32,019 nt of DNA from CAYOPZ01 sp964406005 (GCA_964406005.1 CAYOPZ010000035.1:1-32019), one strand, 5' to 3'; counted from the first letter of the stretch, positions 15,339-24,850 are shown. The notes: generated by a model from the letters alone, not told the origin. Numbers and translations: made by a program.

Positions 15339-16418
15339 ATGAACCGGATTTATGAGCTCACCGAAGGTAAAATACACTTCATATCCCGCATACTGCTGAT
15401 GGCAGTGCTGGTTTTACCAGCCTGCGTAAACAAACAAAGTTCCAAAAACACCGATGCTCCTGAACAATCCGGAACGGATTTTGAAAAAACCGGTTCCGTG
15501 GAAAGATCAGATCCCGCTCTGGATGGGATCATTCCTGCAGGAGAGCTGCCTGAGATCATTGCCGGGGGATTTGAATGGGCCGAAGGACCGCTCTGGCTCC
15601 CGGAACAGGATATACTCTTGTTTTCAGATATTCCCGAAAATACTATATATCAATGGTCTGAGAAAGACGGCCTGAAGTTATACCTCAAGCCATCAGGATA
15701 TACAGATACCGTTTCACGCGGAGGAGAAACCGGATCCAACGGGCTCTTGCTTGACAGGAACGGAAGGCTCGTTTTATGCCAGCACGGGGACCGCCGTATG
15801 GCACGTATGGAAGCTCCGGTCGACAAACCTGAACCCGTATTCATATCCCTGGCTGAGCGCTGGCAGGGAAAGCGTTTCAACAGTCCGAACGACGCTGTAT
15901 TCAGCAGCGGTGGTGATTTGTTCTTTACTGATCCTGCCTACGGTATGGAATCAGGGTGGGAAGACCCGAAACGTGAAATTGATTTTACAGGTGTATTCAA
16001 ATTGTCGGCCGAAGGTGAACTGACCCTGCTTACAGATCAACTGGGCGCACCCAACGGTGTGGCACTGTCACCCGATGAAAGCAGACTGTACGTTTCCAAT
16101 TCCGGCAGTGGGGACAGTGCAATCTGGATGGTATATGAGTTTACGGCCGGCGGAATGTTAAAGGATGGCAGGATCTTCCTGAATGCCGGTGAACAACAGG
16201 AAGAAGAGGGCGGCGGCGCACCGGATGGAATGGCTGTCAACAAAGACGGTATCATCTTTGCCGCGGGTCCGGGGGGTGTATGGGTAATCACACCGGAAGG
16301 CAGGTATCTGGGCACAATAAAAACAGGTCAGGCCACTTCAAACTGCACCCTGGATGAAAATGAAACATACCTCTATATCACTGCAGATATGTATCTTATG
16401 CGATTGAAACTCAAATAA
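15339..16418 (+). CDS. SMP-30/gluconolactonase family lipoprotein
   Basis: 359 residues. A hydrophobic stretch at 14-28 ends in LPAC with lipobox Cys29. After a polar linker, the six-bladed propeller runs from about residue 70 to the end. Metal ligands of the family can be placed at Glu83 (WAEGPLWLP), Asn240 (GAPNGVALS) and Asp297 (APDGMAV), and SPNDAVF near 183 is also typical. Known members hydrolyse sugar lactones such as gluconolactone with a divalent metal; here the enzyme would act in the periplasm or at a membrane surface. The GH2 gene follows after 88 bases, suggesting a shared sugar-processing role. Confidence 0.82.
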   Translation: MNRIYELTEGKIHFISRILLMAVLVLPACVNKQSSKNTDAPEQSGTDFEKTGSVERSDPALDGIIPAGELPEIIAGGFEWAEGPLWLPEQDILLFSDIPENTIYQWSEKDGLKLYLKPSGYTDTVSRGGETGSNGLLLDRNGRLVLCQHGDRRMARMEAPVDKPEPVFISLAERWQGKRFNSPNDAVFSSGGDLFFTDPAYGMESGWEDPKREIDFTGVFKLSAEGELTLLTDQLGAPNGVALSPDESRLYVSNSGSGDSAIWMVYEFTAGGMLKDGRIFLNAGEQQEEEGGGAPDGMAVNKDGIIFAAGPGGVWVITPEGRYLGTIKTGQATSNCTLDENETYLYITADMYLMRLKLK

Positions 16419-16506
16419 CTTCGCCGGTTTGACCGAATATCGGACCGAAGCCATGATTTTTTCCTAAAAAAGACGGTAATTTGTAAGTTACATTAGCCTG
16501 TATGAA

Positions 16507-18936
16507 GTGAAATCCCGTATTTTATTTGTACCGGTCCTGTTCCTTGCTGCAACTTTACTACTGACAGGCTGTAATCTCGTCACAGGCAGGAGAAGCCGGA
16601 TAACCGTAAATTTTGACTACAACTGGAAATTCCACAAGGGAGACCTCCCGGCTGCCGAAGATTTTCAGTTCGATGATTCCGGATGGAGGGAGCTCGATCT
16701 TCCGCATGACTGGAGCATCGAGGATATCGACAGCATCCCTCTCCCGGATACAGTAATCCCGGGGGGGCCTTTTCTGGCGGATGCACCGGGAGGCAGGGCC
16801 ACAGGATTCACACTGGGAGGCACTGCATGGTACCGGAAGCATTTCAGGCTGGGCAGGGAATACGAGGGTAAAAGGATATACGTCCTTTTCGAAGGCGTTT
16901 ACATGAATTCGGATGTATGGGTAAACGGGGAATACCTGGGGAACCATCCGTACGGATATACAAGTTTCTGGTACGATATTACGGATGCCCTTCGCCCGGC
17001 AGGTGAGAACAATGTCATAGCCGTCCAGGTAAAAAATGAAGGCAAGAATACCAGATGGTACTCAGGATCGGGGATTTACAGACATGTCCGCCTGATCGCC
17101 GCCGAGTCATTCCACTTCCCTCCATGGGGCATTTCCGTCAATACGGCATCATTGAGGGAAGAGGAAGCCATCATTACGGTACGGAACCGCATTAAAAATG
17201 CCTCGGAGCATCTCGGTGAAGTATGGGTGAATGTAAGTATCAGGGATAAACAGGGAACCGAAATTGCCGTTACGAACCGCTCATGCAAACTGGAACCCGG
17301 AACGGAGGGGATCACCGAGTTTGAATTCCTTGTACCGGACCCGGTACTATGGACCCCCGACAATCCTTTCTTGTATGAGCTCGAATCCGAGGTGCTTCTT
17401 GGAAATAAAATGGTAGACAGGATCATCACAACCTTCGGAATCCGTACGATTGACTTTGACAGTAACAGCGGATTTCTTCTTAACGGACAGAAAACCCTCC
17501 TTTACGGTGCATGCATGCATCACGACAACGGCCCCCTGGGTGCGCGAGCCTACGATCGCGCCGAGGAACGCAAGGTGGAAATCCTGAAAGCAAACGGATT
17601 CAATGCCGTCCGTTGTGTGCATAATCCCCCTTCTCCGGCCTTTCTCGACGCCTGTGACAGGATAGGGATGCTGGTTATCGATGAATTATTCGATCAGTGG
17701 CAAATCGGAAAAAACGAAGATGACTACCACAGGTATTTTTATGACTGGTGGCTGAAAGATATGGAGAATACGGTACTTCGCGACCGGAACCATCCATCCG
17801 TGATCATGTGGAGCACGGGCAATGATATCCCGGATAAGGACCTGGAAGAAACCATGGACTGGAGCCGTACCATCGCAGATTCCATTCGCAGTCTCGACCC
17901 GACCCGCGCCGTTACCGCCGGGGTAAATAAATGGAAGTATGAAAACTGGGATACGACCGCCCGTTTTGCGGAACCCCTGGACGTGGTGGGTTATGACTAC
18001 CTCCCGGAAATGTACGAACCGGATCATATCAAGCATCCCGAACGGGTCATCTACGGTTCGGGATCCTTCCCGGGCCGGTCCTTTCAATACTGGATGCCGG
18101 TAATTGACCTCGACTGGGTGATCGGGGATTTTGTGTGGACCGGCCTGGATTACCTGGGAGAGGCTTCCCTTGGCTGGCAGGGTACTGAATCGGCGTATCC
18201 GTGGACAGTCGCCTATTGCGGTGACATCGACATCTGCGGATTCAAGCGCCCCCAATCCTTTTACCGCGATGTCCTGTGGAAAAGAGGTGACAAGGTAGCG
18301 GTATTTGTGCATAACCCGGAACCTACTTTCGGGAAAAATGGCAACAGCCCCTGGGGCTGGGATGATGTCTATCCAAGCTGGACATGGGAGGGATATGAAG
18401 GCAGGGAACTGAAAGTGGATGTATATTCCGCATGTGAAAAGGTCCGGTTGTTATTGAATGACACGGATCTCGGTATAAAGTCCATGAATACGGAATCCCG
18501 GGCTTCATGGAACGTTCCTTTCGAGGCAGGAGAACTTAAAGCAATAGGTTACGAGGGAGAAGATACTGCAGCGATAGCGAGCCTGAATACGGTCTCGGAA
18601 CCCGTCAGCATCCGGCTTACAGCAGACCGCATGACCATCAGCCCCGACAATCAGGATCTTTCTTTTATTACCGTCGAACTGGTCGATACAAGCGGAAACA
18701 GGCATCCCTGGGCCGACAATGAAATTTTCTTCGAGCTGTCGGGGCCGGGGGAAATCATCGCTGCAGGGAATTCAAACCCGATGAGCACGGAAAGTTTCCA
18801 GCAGAAAAAACGATCGGCCTTTCAGGGCCGCTGCCTGGTGATAGTCAAATCAACCGGAGGGAGCGGAAGGATCAGGTTGACCGCTTCCGGGAAAGACCTT
18901 GAGCCGGCCACAATAATCATCAATACAAGAGGCTGA
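16507..18936 (+). CDS. GH2 family lipoprotein with both catalytic glutamates replaced
   Basis: 809 residues with lipobox LTGC (Cys22). The GH2 sugar-binding domain (about 35-200, with LPHDWSIED, AWYRKHF and SGIYRHV), a beta-sandwich, the TIM barrel (about 320-600) and C-terminal beta domains are all present. The acid/base motif reads WSTGND, with Asp440 where Glu is expected. The nucleophile segment reads YGSGSFP ahead of VIGDFVWTGLDYLGE, with Gly519 where a GSES-type Glu is expected. The closest relatives I know are beta-galactosidase-like. It may be a non-catalytic sugar-binding protein or a changed enzyme. The start is GTG; ATG 16502 runs into a stop after two codons. It converges on the anti-sigma gene with 15 bases between stops. 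Confidence 0.85.
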   Translation: MKSRILFVPVLFLAATLLLTGCNLVTGRRSRITVNFDYNWKFHKGDLPAAEDFQFDDSGWRELDLPHDWSIEDIDSIPLPDTVIPGGPFLADAPGGRATGFTLGGTAWYRKHFRLGREYEGKRIYVLFEGVYMNSDVWVNGEYLGNHPYGYTSFWYDITDALRPAGENNVIAVQVKNEGKNTRWYSGSGIYRHVRLIAAESFHFPPWGISVNTASLREEEAIITVRNRIKNASEHLGEVWVNVSIRDKQGTEIAVTNRSCKLEPGTEGITEFEFLVPDPVLWTPDNPFLYELESEVLLGNKMVDRIITTFGIRTIDFDSNSGFLLNGQKTLLYGACMHHDNGPLGARAYDRAEERKVEILKANGFNAVRCVHNPPSPAFLDACDRIGMLVIDELFDQWQIGKNEDDYHRYFYDWWLKDMENTVLRDRNHPSVIMWSTGNDIPDKDLEETMDWSRTIADSIRSLDPTRAVTAGVNKWKYENWDTTARFAEPLDVVGYDYLPEMYEPDHIKHPERVIYGSGSFPGRSFQYWMPVIDLDWVIGDFVWTGLDYLGEASLGWQGTESAYPWTVAYCGDIDICGFKRPQSFYRDVLWKRGDKVAVFVHNPEPTFGKNGNSPWGWDDVYPSWTWEGYEGRELKVDVYSACEKVRLLLNDTDLGIKSMNTESRASWNVPFEAGELKAIGYEGEDTAAIASLNTVSEPVSIRLTADRMTISPDNQDLSFITVELVDTSGNRHPWADNEIFFELSGPGEIIAAGNSNPMSTESFQQKKRSAFQGRCLVIVKSTGGSGRIRLTASGKDLEPATIIINTRG

Positions 18937-18951
18937 TCCGAATACGGGGAG

Positions 18952-20157
18952 TCATCTGCGGAACAGGATCCGGACCCGTACGACCTGTTCGTATTTCTGC
19001 CCGTTCTTTATCGCAGGCTCCCAACGCGGACCCTCTTTCAATAAGCGTATGGCTTCTTCTGAAAACAACTCGCCCGGACTCTCGAGAACATTGATTTTCC
19101 CGGGTTGCCCGTCAAGTCCGGCCGTAAAATTCAGGATCACGACAGTACTGTCAAGATCAGATCCTTCCGGAAACCTGAGATGGTTCAAAACATATTCATT
19201 GAATGCCTTTCTCCCTGTTTCCGGTTCAGCCGGCCTGTAATCCGTCTCATCGCCTGCCCGTGCAATTTCACTGACAGACAGTGCACCTGCAGTTCGTGAT
19301 CCCGGGCTGACACCGTAATCCACAACGGTCATTACTCCGGGTGAAACCATACCGGTTTGTAATGTCCTGCCTGTCACCGGGAAATTATTGCTGTCGTCAT
19401 TAAAATCCCCGGCAGCAAATTCCATTTGCCTTGATTTGGCCGCTGCTATGGGTTGCACGGCATAATCCGCGGATACTTCCGGAAATTCAGGTAAGGACGG
19501 CGTTTCGGGTTGTTCAGCAATCTCCTGCTCCTGAACGTTCTCCGGCCCGGTCATGACTTTGTCCACTTCATAGGCAAGGCTCTCTGCCGGCTCATCCGTG
19601 CCAACCGTTTCCCCCGCGGATTCCCTGCCGGCAATCTCGTTCCTGCCCGGTTCAATCCCGCCGGCCGCTTCTTCTTCAGCTTCCACCTGCTCCGGGATTT
19701 CTTCACGGGGAGATGGTGCTTCCCGGACACCCGGTTCTTCCTGGGCATTCAGTTTTTCCGGGGTACTTGATTGTTCCGCGGCATGCTGTTCTTCCATGAC
19801 CTTTTGTTCGGGCTGCGTCTCTGTTTCCGCAATGTTTCTGTTAAGCCATATTATCCTGTCATTGAATACGGTTACAAAAGTTATGGTAACTACGAGCAAT
19901 ATGGCCACTGCCGCGGCAACCCGGTACCATATACGGGTTTGCTTCGGGGCAGCGCGCCTGCGGATCTGCCGTTCAAGCATGTCAAGGTCCTGTCGTGCTT
20001 CATCCGCCCCGATCCCGGAAAGTCCTTCCATGGCTTCATCCTCAAAGGGATCTGCCAGGAGTTCCCTTTCTATCTTATGGCGCTCTTTGTCTGTCAGACC
20101 GCCTTCCAGGTACCTGAGGAAATCCTCAAGGCTCTTTCTTCCGTATTTCTTATCCAT
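18952..20157 (-). CDS. Membrane anti-sigma-like protein fused to a TonB C-terminal domain
   Basis: 401 residues. Residues 1-75 are soluble and resemble the N-terminus of Bacteroidota anti-sigma factors (SLEDFLRYLEGGLTDKERHKIE, then LLADPFEDEAMEG). A single membrane helix spans about 79-98. A strongly acidic, Glu/Pro-rich linker follows (about 110-230), then a Ser/Gly-rich part, and a TonB C-terminal domain at about 315-401 (FNEYVLNHLRFPEG, VVILNFTAGLDGQPGKINVLES, EEAIRLLKEGPRWEPA). It overlaps the sigma gene by eight bases and lies downstream of it, as anti-sigma genes do. I infer a protein that holds the sigma factor in the cytosol and contacts a TonB-box receptor across the periplasm. Binding to the sigma factor is not shown by sequence. 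Confidence 0.8.
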   Translation of the reverse strand: MDKKYGRKSLEDFLRYLEGGLTDKERHKIERELLADPFEDEAMEGLSGIGADEARQDLDMLERQIRRRAAPKQTRIWYRVAAAVAILLVVTITFVTVFNDRIIWLNRNIAETETQPEQKVMEEQHAAEQSSTPEKLNAQEEPGVREAPSPREEIPEQVEAEEEAAGGIEPGRNEIAGRESAGETVGTDEPAESLAYEVDKVMTGPENVQEQEIAEQPETPSLPEFPEVSADYAVQPIAAAKSRQMEFAAGDFNDDSNNFPVTGRTLQTGMVSPGVMTVVDYGVSPGSRTAGALSVSEIARAGDETDYRPAEPETGRKAFNEYVLNHLRFPEGSDLDSTVVILNFTAGLDGQPGKINVLESPGELFSEEAIRLLKEGPRWEPAIKNGQKYEQVVRVRILFRR

Positions 20158-20734
20158 TTTTTTCTTCTAAACAAATTTTCAGATTTCTTTTCCCGTTTTG
20201 CAAATTACTTTTCACCTTTTTTTCTTCCATGGAGAGCAAACCGGCAATCTCCCTGTAACTTTTATTCTGAAAATAAAACAATTGTATGCATTTCCTTTGT
20301 TCTTTCTTCAGGTTCTCAATGCATTCCTTCAATGCGCTGTGTTTGGCTGCCCCCTGTTCATCTATAGGATGCAATTCCTCACCTGATTCCATATAATATT
20401 CCTGTTCCGCCAGCCACTTTTCCATCCGCTGCTCATGCGTTTTTCCGGAGCGGATCTCCATCAGACAATGATTTTTAGTCAAAACATACAACCAGCTTTT
20501 GAACTGCCGGATCTCATGTTCCGGGATTCCGGTAATCAGCTTTTCAAAGATCTGCATCACTCCGTCCCTTGCCCGTTCCCTGTCCCCGAAGTATCTCAGG
20601 CATACGCCATAAACAAGATGCATGTACCTCTGGTACAGTGCACCGAGTATTTCCAGATCACCGCTGCTGCGGAACCGCTCCAGCAATTCCCCGTCCGTCT
20701 GATCATATTTTTTATACAGCCGGGATCCTAACAA
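20150..20734 (-). CDS. ECF-type RNA polymerase sigma factor
   Basis: 194 residues. Region 2 is visible at about 30-95 (LGALYQRYMHLVYGVCLRYFGDRERARDGVMQIFEKL, then FKSWLYVLTKNHCL) and region 4 at about 140-190 (LKKEQRKCIQLFYFQNKSYREIAGLLSMEEKKVKSNLQNGKRNLK). This is the Bacteroidota ECF pattern, with no region 3 or extra C-terminal domain. The start is TTG; no in-frame ATG precedes region 2. It is the first gene of a two-gene unit with the TonB-domain protein and is transcribed away from the vWA gene, across a 95-base gap. Confidence 0.85.
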   Translation of the reverse strand: MLGSRLYKKYDQTDGELLERFRSSGDLEILGALYQRYMHLVYGVCLRYFGDRERARDGVMQIFEKLITGIPEHEIRQFKSWLYVLTKNHCLMEIRSGKTHEQRMEKWLAEQEYYMESGEELHPIDEQGAAKHSALKECIENLKKEQRKCIQLFYFQNKSYREIAGLLSMEEKKVKSNLQNGKRNLKICLEEKNG

Positions 20735-20784
20735 AGGGATATTCCTTTTGAATGAAAAAACTGTGAAAATTTATGGAATTCTGT

Positions 20785-20811
20785 TGAACCCTGCATCCTG
20801 TAAGTGAAGTT
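20785..20811 (+). promoter_or_regulatory. Possible ECF-type promoter of the vWA gene
   Basis: TGAACC (20785-20790) resembles the GAAC core of many ECF -35 elements, and AAGTTA follows after a 16-base spacer, about 20 bases before the ATG. It lies in the gap between the divergent sigma and vWA genes. One site of this kind proves nothing alone. Confidence 0.22.
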
Positions 20812-20829
20812 AAACAAAAACAATCAGTC

Positions 20830-22728
20830 ATGAGAACATTCATTTCAACTTTCGTTATCCTGATTACATCTGCAATGCTTATTGCAGCCGTACAAAACCG
20901 GGTAATCACCGGAAAAGTCACGGATGATCAGGGATCACCCCTGGCGGGTGCAAGTGTAATTATTAAAAGTACGAACCGCGGAACCGTAACGGATTTTAAC
21001 GGGGAATACAGGATCACCGTACAGCCCGGGGACAAAATACTGGTTTACAGTTTTACCGGAATGAAATCCAGGGAGGTGAGCATCGGGAAAAAGAACGTTA
21101 TAAACGTAACCCTTCTCAGGAAAACAATCGCCTTGAACGATATCATTATGGCGGAAGAGGAGGCAGCGCCCGGCCTCCCCGGGAACGGTCCGGAGAAAGC
21201 GGGTAAGATAAGGAGTTCATACGGCGGTTACCGTTTGGCTACCCTTTCCTATCTGACCACCACCGGTACATCATTTAACCGTTACAATCCTGACTTCAAC
21301 ACGGAAGGATATGCCACCATCCATGAGAACGGATACAAGGACGTGCTTTCCCAGCCGCTTTCAACATTCTCCATTGATGTTGACAAGGCTTCCTATTCCA
21401 ATGTCAGGCGTTTCCTGAATATGGGGCAATTGCCGCCCAAAGACGCTGTACGGGTCGAGGAGATGATCAACTACTTCACCTACGATTATCCCGAACCCAC
21501 GGGCAGGCACCCGTTCTCAGTATATACGGAACTTTCGGTATGTCCCTGGAATACGGATCACCAGCTGCTTCATGTAGGACTGAAGGGAAAAAGCATTGAC
21601 AAGTCGCGGCTTCCCGCCTCAAACCTGATTTTCCTGCTGGATGTGTCTGGGTCGATGAATTCACCCAATAAGCTTCCCTTGCTGAAAAATGCATTCCATC
21701 TGCTGGTCAACGAGCTGCGGGCAGAAGACCGCATTGCCATCGTGGTGTATGCGGGTGCGGCGGGACAGGTGCTCGAATCCACCCCGGGCTCAGACAAGGA
21801 AAAGATCCTGGCGGCAATAGACCGCCTTTCGGCAGGAGGGTCGACTGCCGGTGGTGAAGGCCTGAGACTGGCCTACAGGATTGCCGAAGAAAACTTCATC
21901 GCGGAAGGCAATAACCGGATCATACTTGCCACGGACGGAGACTTCAATGTAGGCGTATCGAGCAACGCGGATATGGAAAGACTTATCGAACAAAAACGTG
22001 AAAAAGGCATTTTCATCACCGTTCTGGGATTCGGTATGGGGAACTACAAGGACGACAAGATGGAAATCATCGCCGATAAGGGAAACGGCAACTATGCCTA
22101 TATAGACAATATACAGGAAGCCCGGAAAGTAATGGTCAAAGAGTTCGGCGGAACACTTTTTACCATAGCCAAGGATGTCAAGTTCCAGCTTGAGTTCAAT
22201 CCGGCCAGGGTAAAGGCATATCGTTTAATTGGTTATGAAAACAGACTTCTCAACGACGAAGACTTCAACGATGACAGGAAAGATGCCGGTGAAATGGGCG
22301 CCGGACACAATGTAACGGCATTATATGAAATCATCCCTGCAGGATCCGGTGAAAGTACCGGCAGCATAGATCCCCTGAAATACCAGAGGAACCATGCAAC
22401 CGTGAATCCCGATCCGTCGGCAGAGCTGCTTGCCGTCAAGCTCCGTTACAAGAAACCCGACGGCAATGTGAGCACGCTTTATGAAGAAGCGGTCAGGGGT
22501 GAAATAAAAGAAAATGAATCCGCATCTGCATCCTTCAGGTTTTCTGCCGCCGTGGCTGAATTCGGGCTGATCCTTCGCGAATCCGAATTCAAAGCGGATG
22601 CAAGCATCGAAAACGTGATAGCCCTTGCACAGGGCGGACGCGGGGAGGACGAAGAGGGTTACCGCGGAGAATTCATAAAACTTGCCCGCACTGCAGGAAC
22701 CCTGCTGGATTTGAGGGCGGGAAAATGA
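20830..22728 (+). CDS. vWA-domain surface protein with CarboxypepD_reg-like N-terminus (YfbK-like)
   Basis: 632 residues. A signal peptide (about 1-20) is followed by a carboxypeptidase-regulatory-like domain (about 24-96: ITGKVTDDQGSPLAGASVIIK, GTVTDFNGEYRI), a linker, the YfbK-type N-terminal domain (about 140-260: FNTEGYATIHENGY, LSTFSIDVDKASYSNVRRFLN), and a vWA domain (about 265-445) with an intact MIDAS: Asp271-x-Ser273-x-Ser275, Thr339 and Asp369. The DUF3520-type C-terminus completes it. Such proteins bind ligands through a metal ion. It is divergent from the sigma factor and followed by the M13 peptidase gene after 67 bases. Its function in Bacteroidota is not known. Confidence 0.85.
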   Translation: MRTFISTFVILITSAMLIAAVQNRVITGKVTDDQGSPLAGASVIIKSTNRGTVTDFNGEYRITVQPGDKILVYSFTGMKSREVSIGKKNVINVTLLRKTIALNDIIMAEEEAAPGLPGNGPEKAGKIRSSYGGYRLATLSYLTTTGTSFNRYNPDFNTEGYATIHENGYKDVLSQPLSTFSIDVDKASYSNVRRFLNMGQLPPKDAVRVEEMINYFTYDYPEPTGRHPFSVYTELSVCPWNTDHQLLHVGLKGKSIDKSRLPASNLIFLLDVSGSMNSPNKLPLLKNAFHLLVNELRAEDRIAIVVYAGAAGQVLESTPGSDKEKILAAIDRLSAGGSTAGGEGLRLAYRIAEENFIAEGNNRIILATDGDFNVGVSSNADMERLIEQKREKGIFITVLGFGMGNYKDDKMEIIADKGNGNYAYIDNIQEARKVMVKEFGGTLFTIAKDVKFQLEFNPARVKAYRLIGYENRLLNDEDFNDDRKDAGEMGAGHNVTALYEIIPAGSGESTGSIDPLKYQRNHATVNPDPSAELLAVKLRYKKPDGNVSTLYEEAVRGEIKENESASASFRFSAAVAEFGLILRESEFKADASIENVIALAQGGRGEDEEGYRGEFIKLARTAGTLLDLRAGK

Positions 22729-22795
22729 CCTGCCGGCAGGCGGATTAACGAATTCCTTTGTAAATCAAACGATTATTGTTATTTTCACAAGTATT

Positions 22796-24850
22796 ATGAA
22801 AAACGTTATCCGCATCATTGCAGGCACCCTGTCAATCGCATATCTGATGACAGGGTGCTCCGGCAATCGAACCGGGGAATCTAATCCCGCCGAAGTGTTC
22901 ACCGTTGAAAACATGGACCTGAATGTCGATCCCGGCAACGACTTCTTCGAATATGTCAACGGTACATGGAACGAAACCCATCCCGTCCCGGAAGACAAAA
23001 GTGCCTACGGTGTCTTTGACGAACTCCTGGAGAAGAACCGGCTTGACATCAGGGAGATCATTGAAGATGTATCGGAACGGAAGAATTTGCCGGAAGGCAG
23101 TATTTCGCAGTTGATCCGGGACCTGTACAATTCGGGTATGGATACCCTTTTGATCGAACAGCTCGATCTTGAGCCGCTTGATGATCTGCTCATTCAAAAT
23201 GAAAACCTAAAGGAAATTGACGATGTCATTCGGTATGCCTCCAGGCTGCAGCGATACGGGGTCAGGCCGTTCTTTGGCATGTTTCCGGATACCGATCCGG
23301 ACAACAGCGATGTGATGACAGCAAATATATCCCAGGGCGGATTAGGGCTTCCGGACAGGGATTATTACCTGAAGACGGATAATGAAACAAAGAAGATCCG
23401 GGAAGATTACCTGAAACATCTTACAGGTGTTTTTGAAATGCTTGGTGACGACCCCGGGACTGCATCTTTGCATGCCCGGAAAATCCTGGACATGGAGACC
23501 CGGCTGGCAGGGATATCCTATACAAGGGTCGAGAACAGGGATGTACAAAAAACAACAAACAAGCATACCATCCCGGAACTGAAAAAGCTGGCTCCCGGTT
23601 TCGACTGGGAATTATACCTGACTGAAATCGGCTTCCCGGGCATCCGGGTGATCAATGTACGTCAACCGCAGTTCATCCAGGGGCTCGGTGGCATGATGGA
23701 TACTGTACCCATTGAAGACTGGAAGGTTTTTCTGAAGTGGAAATTAATAAAAACCTGTTCCGGTTTCCTGAGTGAAAGGTTCGAAAAAGCAGACTTCGAT
23801 TTTTTTGCAAGGACATTCTATGGCATGAAGGAAATGGAACCCCGGTGGAAGAGAGTACTGGATATTACGAGCCGGTATCTGGGCGAGGCGGTCGGACAGC
23901 TTTACGTTGAAAAGCATTTTCCTCCCGAGGCAAAAGAAGAAATGCTCACACTGACGGAAAATCTGAGAAGATCTTACAGAAACAGGATAGAAAATTCATC
24001 ATGGATGGGCCCGGAAACAAAAACAGAGGCGCTGGCAAAACTGGATAAAATAAATGTAAAAATAGGTTACCCGGATAAATGGAGGGACTTTTCAGGGCTT
24101 CAGATAAAACCGGATGAATACCTCGGGAACATCCTCCGGGCATCAGATTTTGAATTTTCCTATCAAATGAAAAAGTGTGGTCAACCCGTCGATGAGAACG
24201 ATTGGGGAATGAGCCCTCAAACGGTGAATGCCTACTATGATCCCGGACGCAATGAGATCGTGTTCCCGGCAGGAATCCTGCAGCCCCCTTTCTTTAATAT
24301 GGATGCCGACGACGCCATGAATTACGGAGCGATCGGAATGGTCATCGGTCACGAGATGACGCATGGGTTCGATGACCAGGGGCGGCAGTATGACAAGGAC
24401 GGTAATATCCGGGACTGGTGGACCGAAAATGATGCGGAGGAATTCAACAAACGGGCATCCGTCCTTGTGGACCAGTTCAACCGGATCGAGGTACTCGATT
24501 CCGTCTTCATCAACGGTGAACTCACCCTCGGTGAGAATATCGCCGATCTGGGCGGCGCCACAATAGCATACCATGCCTATAAACTATCGCTCGACGGGAA
24601 GGAATCCCCTGAAAAGATAGACGGATTCACCGGGGACCAGAGGTTTTTTCTCAGCTTTGCCCAGATCTGGCGTGGAACGAGGCGGGAAGAGTCACTGAAA
24701 AACATGGTCAAAACCAATCCTCATTCACCAGGAAAGTACAGGATAAACGGCATCGTATGCAATATGCCTGAATTCTACGATGCATTCCCTGAAATCGGCC
24801 CGGATGATGCACTGTACATCCCGGCCGGACAACGGGTGGTTATCTGGTAG
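22796..24850 (+). CDS. pepO: M13 family metallopeptidase (PepO/neprilysin-like) lipoprotein
   Basis: 684 residues, close to the usual M13 length. The lipobox is MTGC with Cys21. The zinc site is complete: HEMTH at 519-523, with Glu520 as catalytic base, and ENIADLGG with Glu580 as third ligand and Asp584. NAYYDPGRNEIVFPAGILQPPFF (478-500) and the C-terminal NMPEFYDAFP and RVVIW ending are typical M13. Known members cut peptides and small proteins in the periplasm or outside the cell. The TonB-dependent receptor gene follows after 35 bases, so peptide cleavage and import could be coupled. Confidence 0.9.
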   Translation: MKNVIRIIAGTLSIAYLMTGCSGNRTGESNPAEVFTVENMDLNVDPGNDFFEYVNGTWNETHPVPEDKSAYGVFDELLEKNRLDIREIIEDVSERKNLPEGSISQLIRDLYNSGMDTLLIEQLDLEPLDDLLIQNENLKEIDDVIRYASRLQRYGVRPFFGMFPDTDPDNSDVMTANISQGGLGLPDRDYYLKTDNETKKIREDYLKHLTGVFEMLGDDPGTASLHARKILDMETRLAGISYTRVENRDVQKTTNKHTIPELKKLAPGFDWELYLTEIGFPGIRVINVRQPQFIQGLGGMMDTVPIEDWKVFLKWKLIKTCSGFLSERFEKADFDFFARTFYGMKEMEPRWKRVLDITSRYLGEAVGQLYVEKHFPPEAKEEMLTLTENLRRSYRNRIENSSWMGPETKTEALAKLDKINVKIGYPDKWRDFSGLQIKPDEYLGNILRASDFEFSYQMKKCGQPVDENDWGMSPQTVNAYYDPGRNEIVFPAGILQPPFFNMDADDAMNYGAIGMVIGHEMTHGFDDQGRQYDKDGNIRDWWTENDAEEFNKRASVLVDQFNRIEVLDSVFINGELTLGENIADLGGATIAYHAYKLSLDGKESPEKIDGFTGDQRFFLSFAQIWRGTRREESLKNMVKTNPHSPGKYRINGIVCNMPEFYDAFPEIGPDDALYIPAGQRVVIW

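Noticed and set aside
16419..16462. CTTCG/CGAAG inverted repeat and T-run after the SMP-30 gene
   Set aside because: The loop is 22 bases and the T-run does not follow the stem directly, so it is a poor terminator.
17686..18312. 208-residue reverse frame inside the GH2 gene
   Set aside because: Antisense of the conserved GH2 barrel; open because of high G+C codon use, with no recognisable domain.
19598..20170. 190-residue frame opposite the anti-sigma/TonB gene
   Set aside because: Ser/Cys/Arg-rich with no domain; the reverse strand encodes a clear membrane helix and TonB domain over the same bases.
22757..22787. TTTG-N19-TATTTTCA before the M13 peptidase gene
   Set aside because: Two mismatches in the -7 element and almost no leader before the ATG; co-transcription with the vWA gene is as likely.
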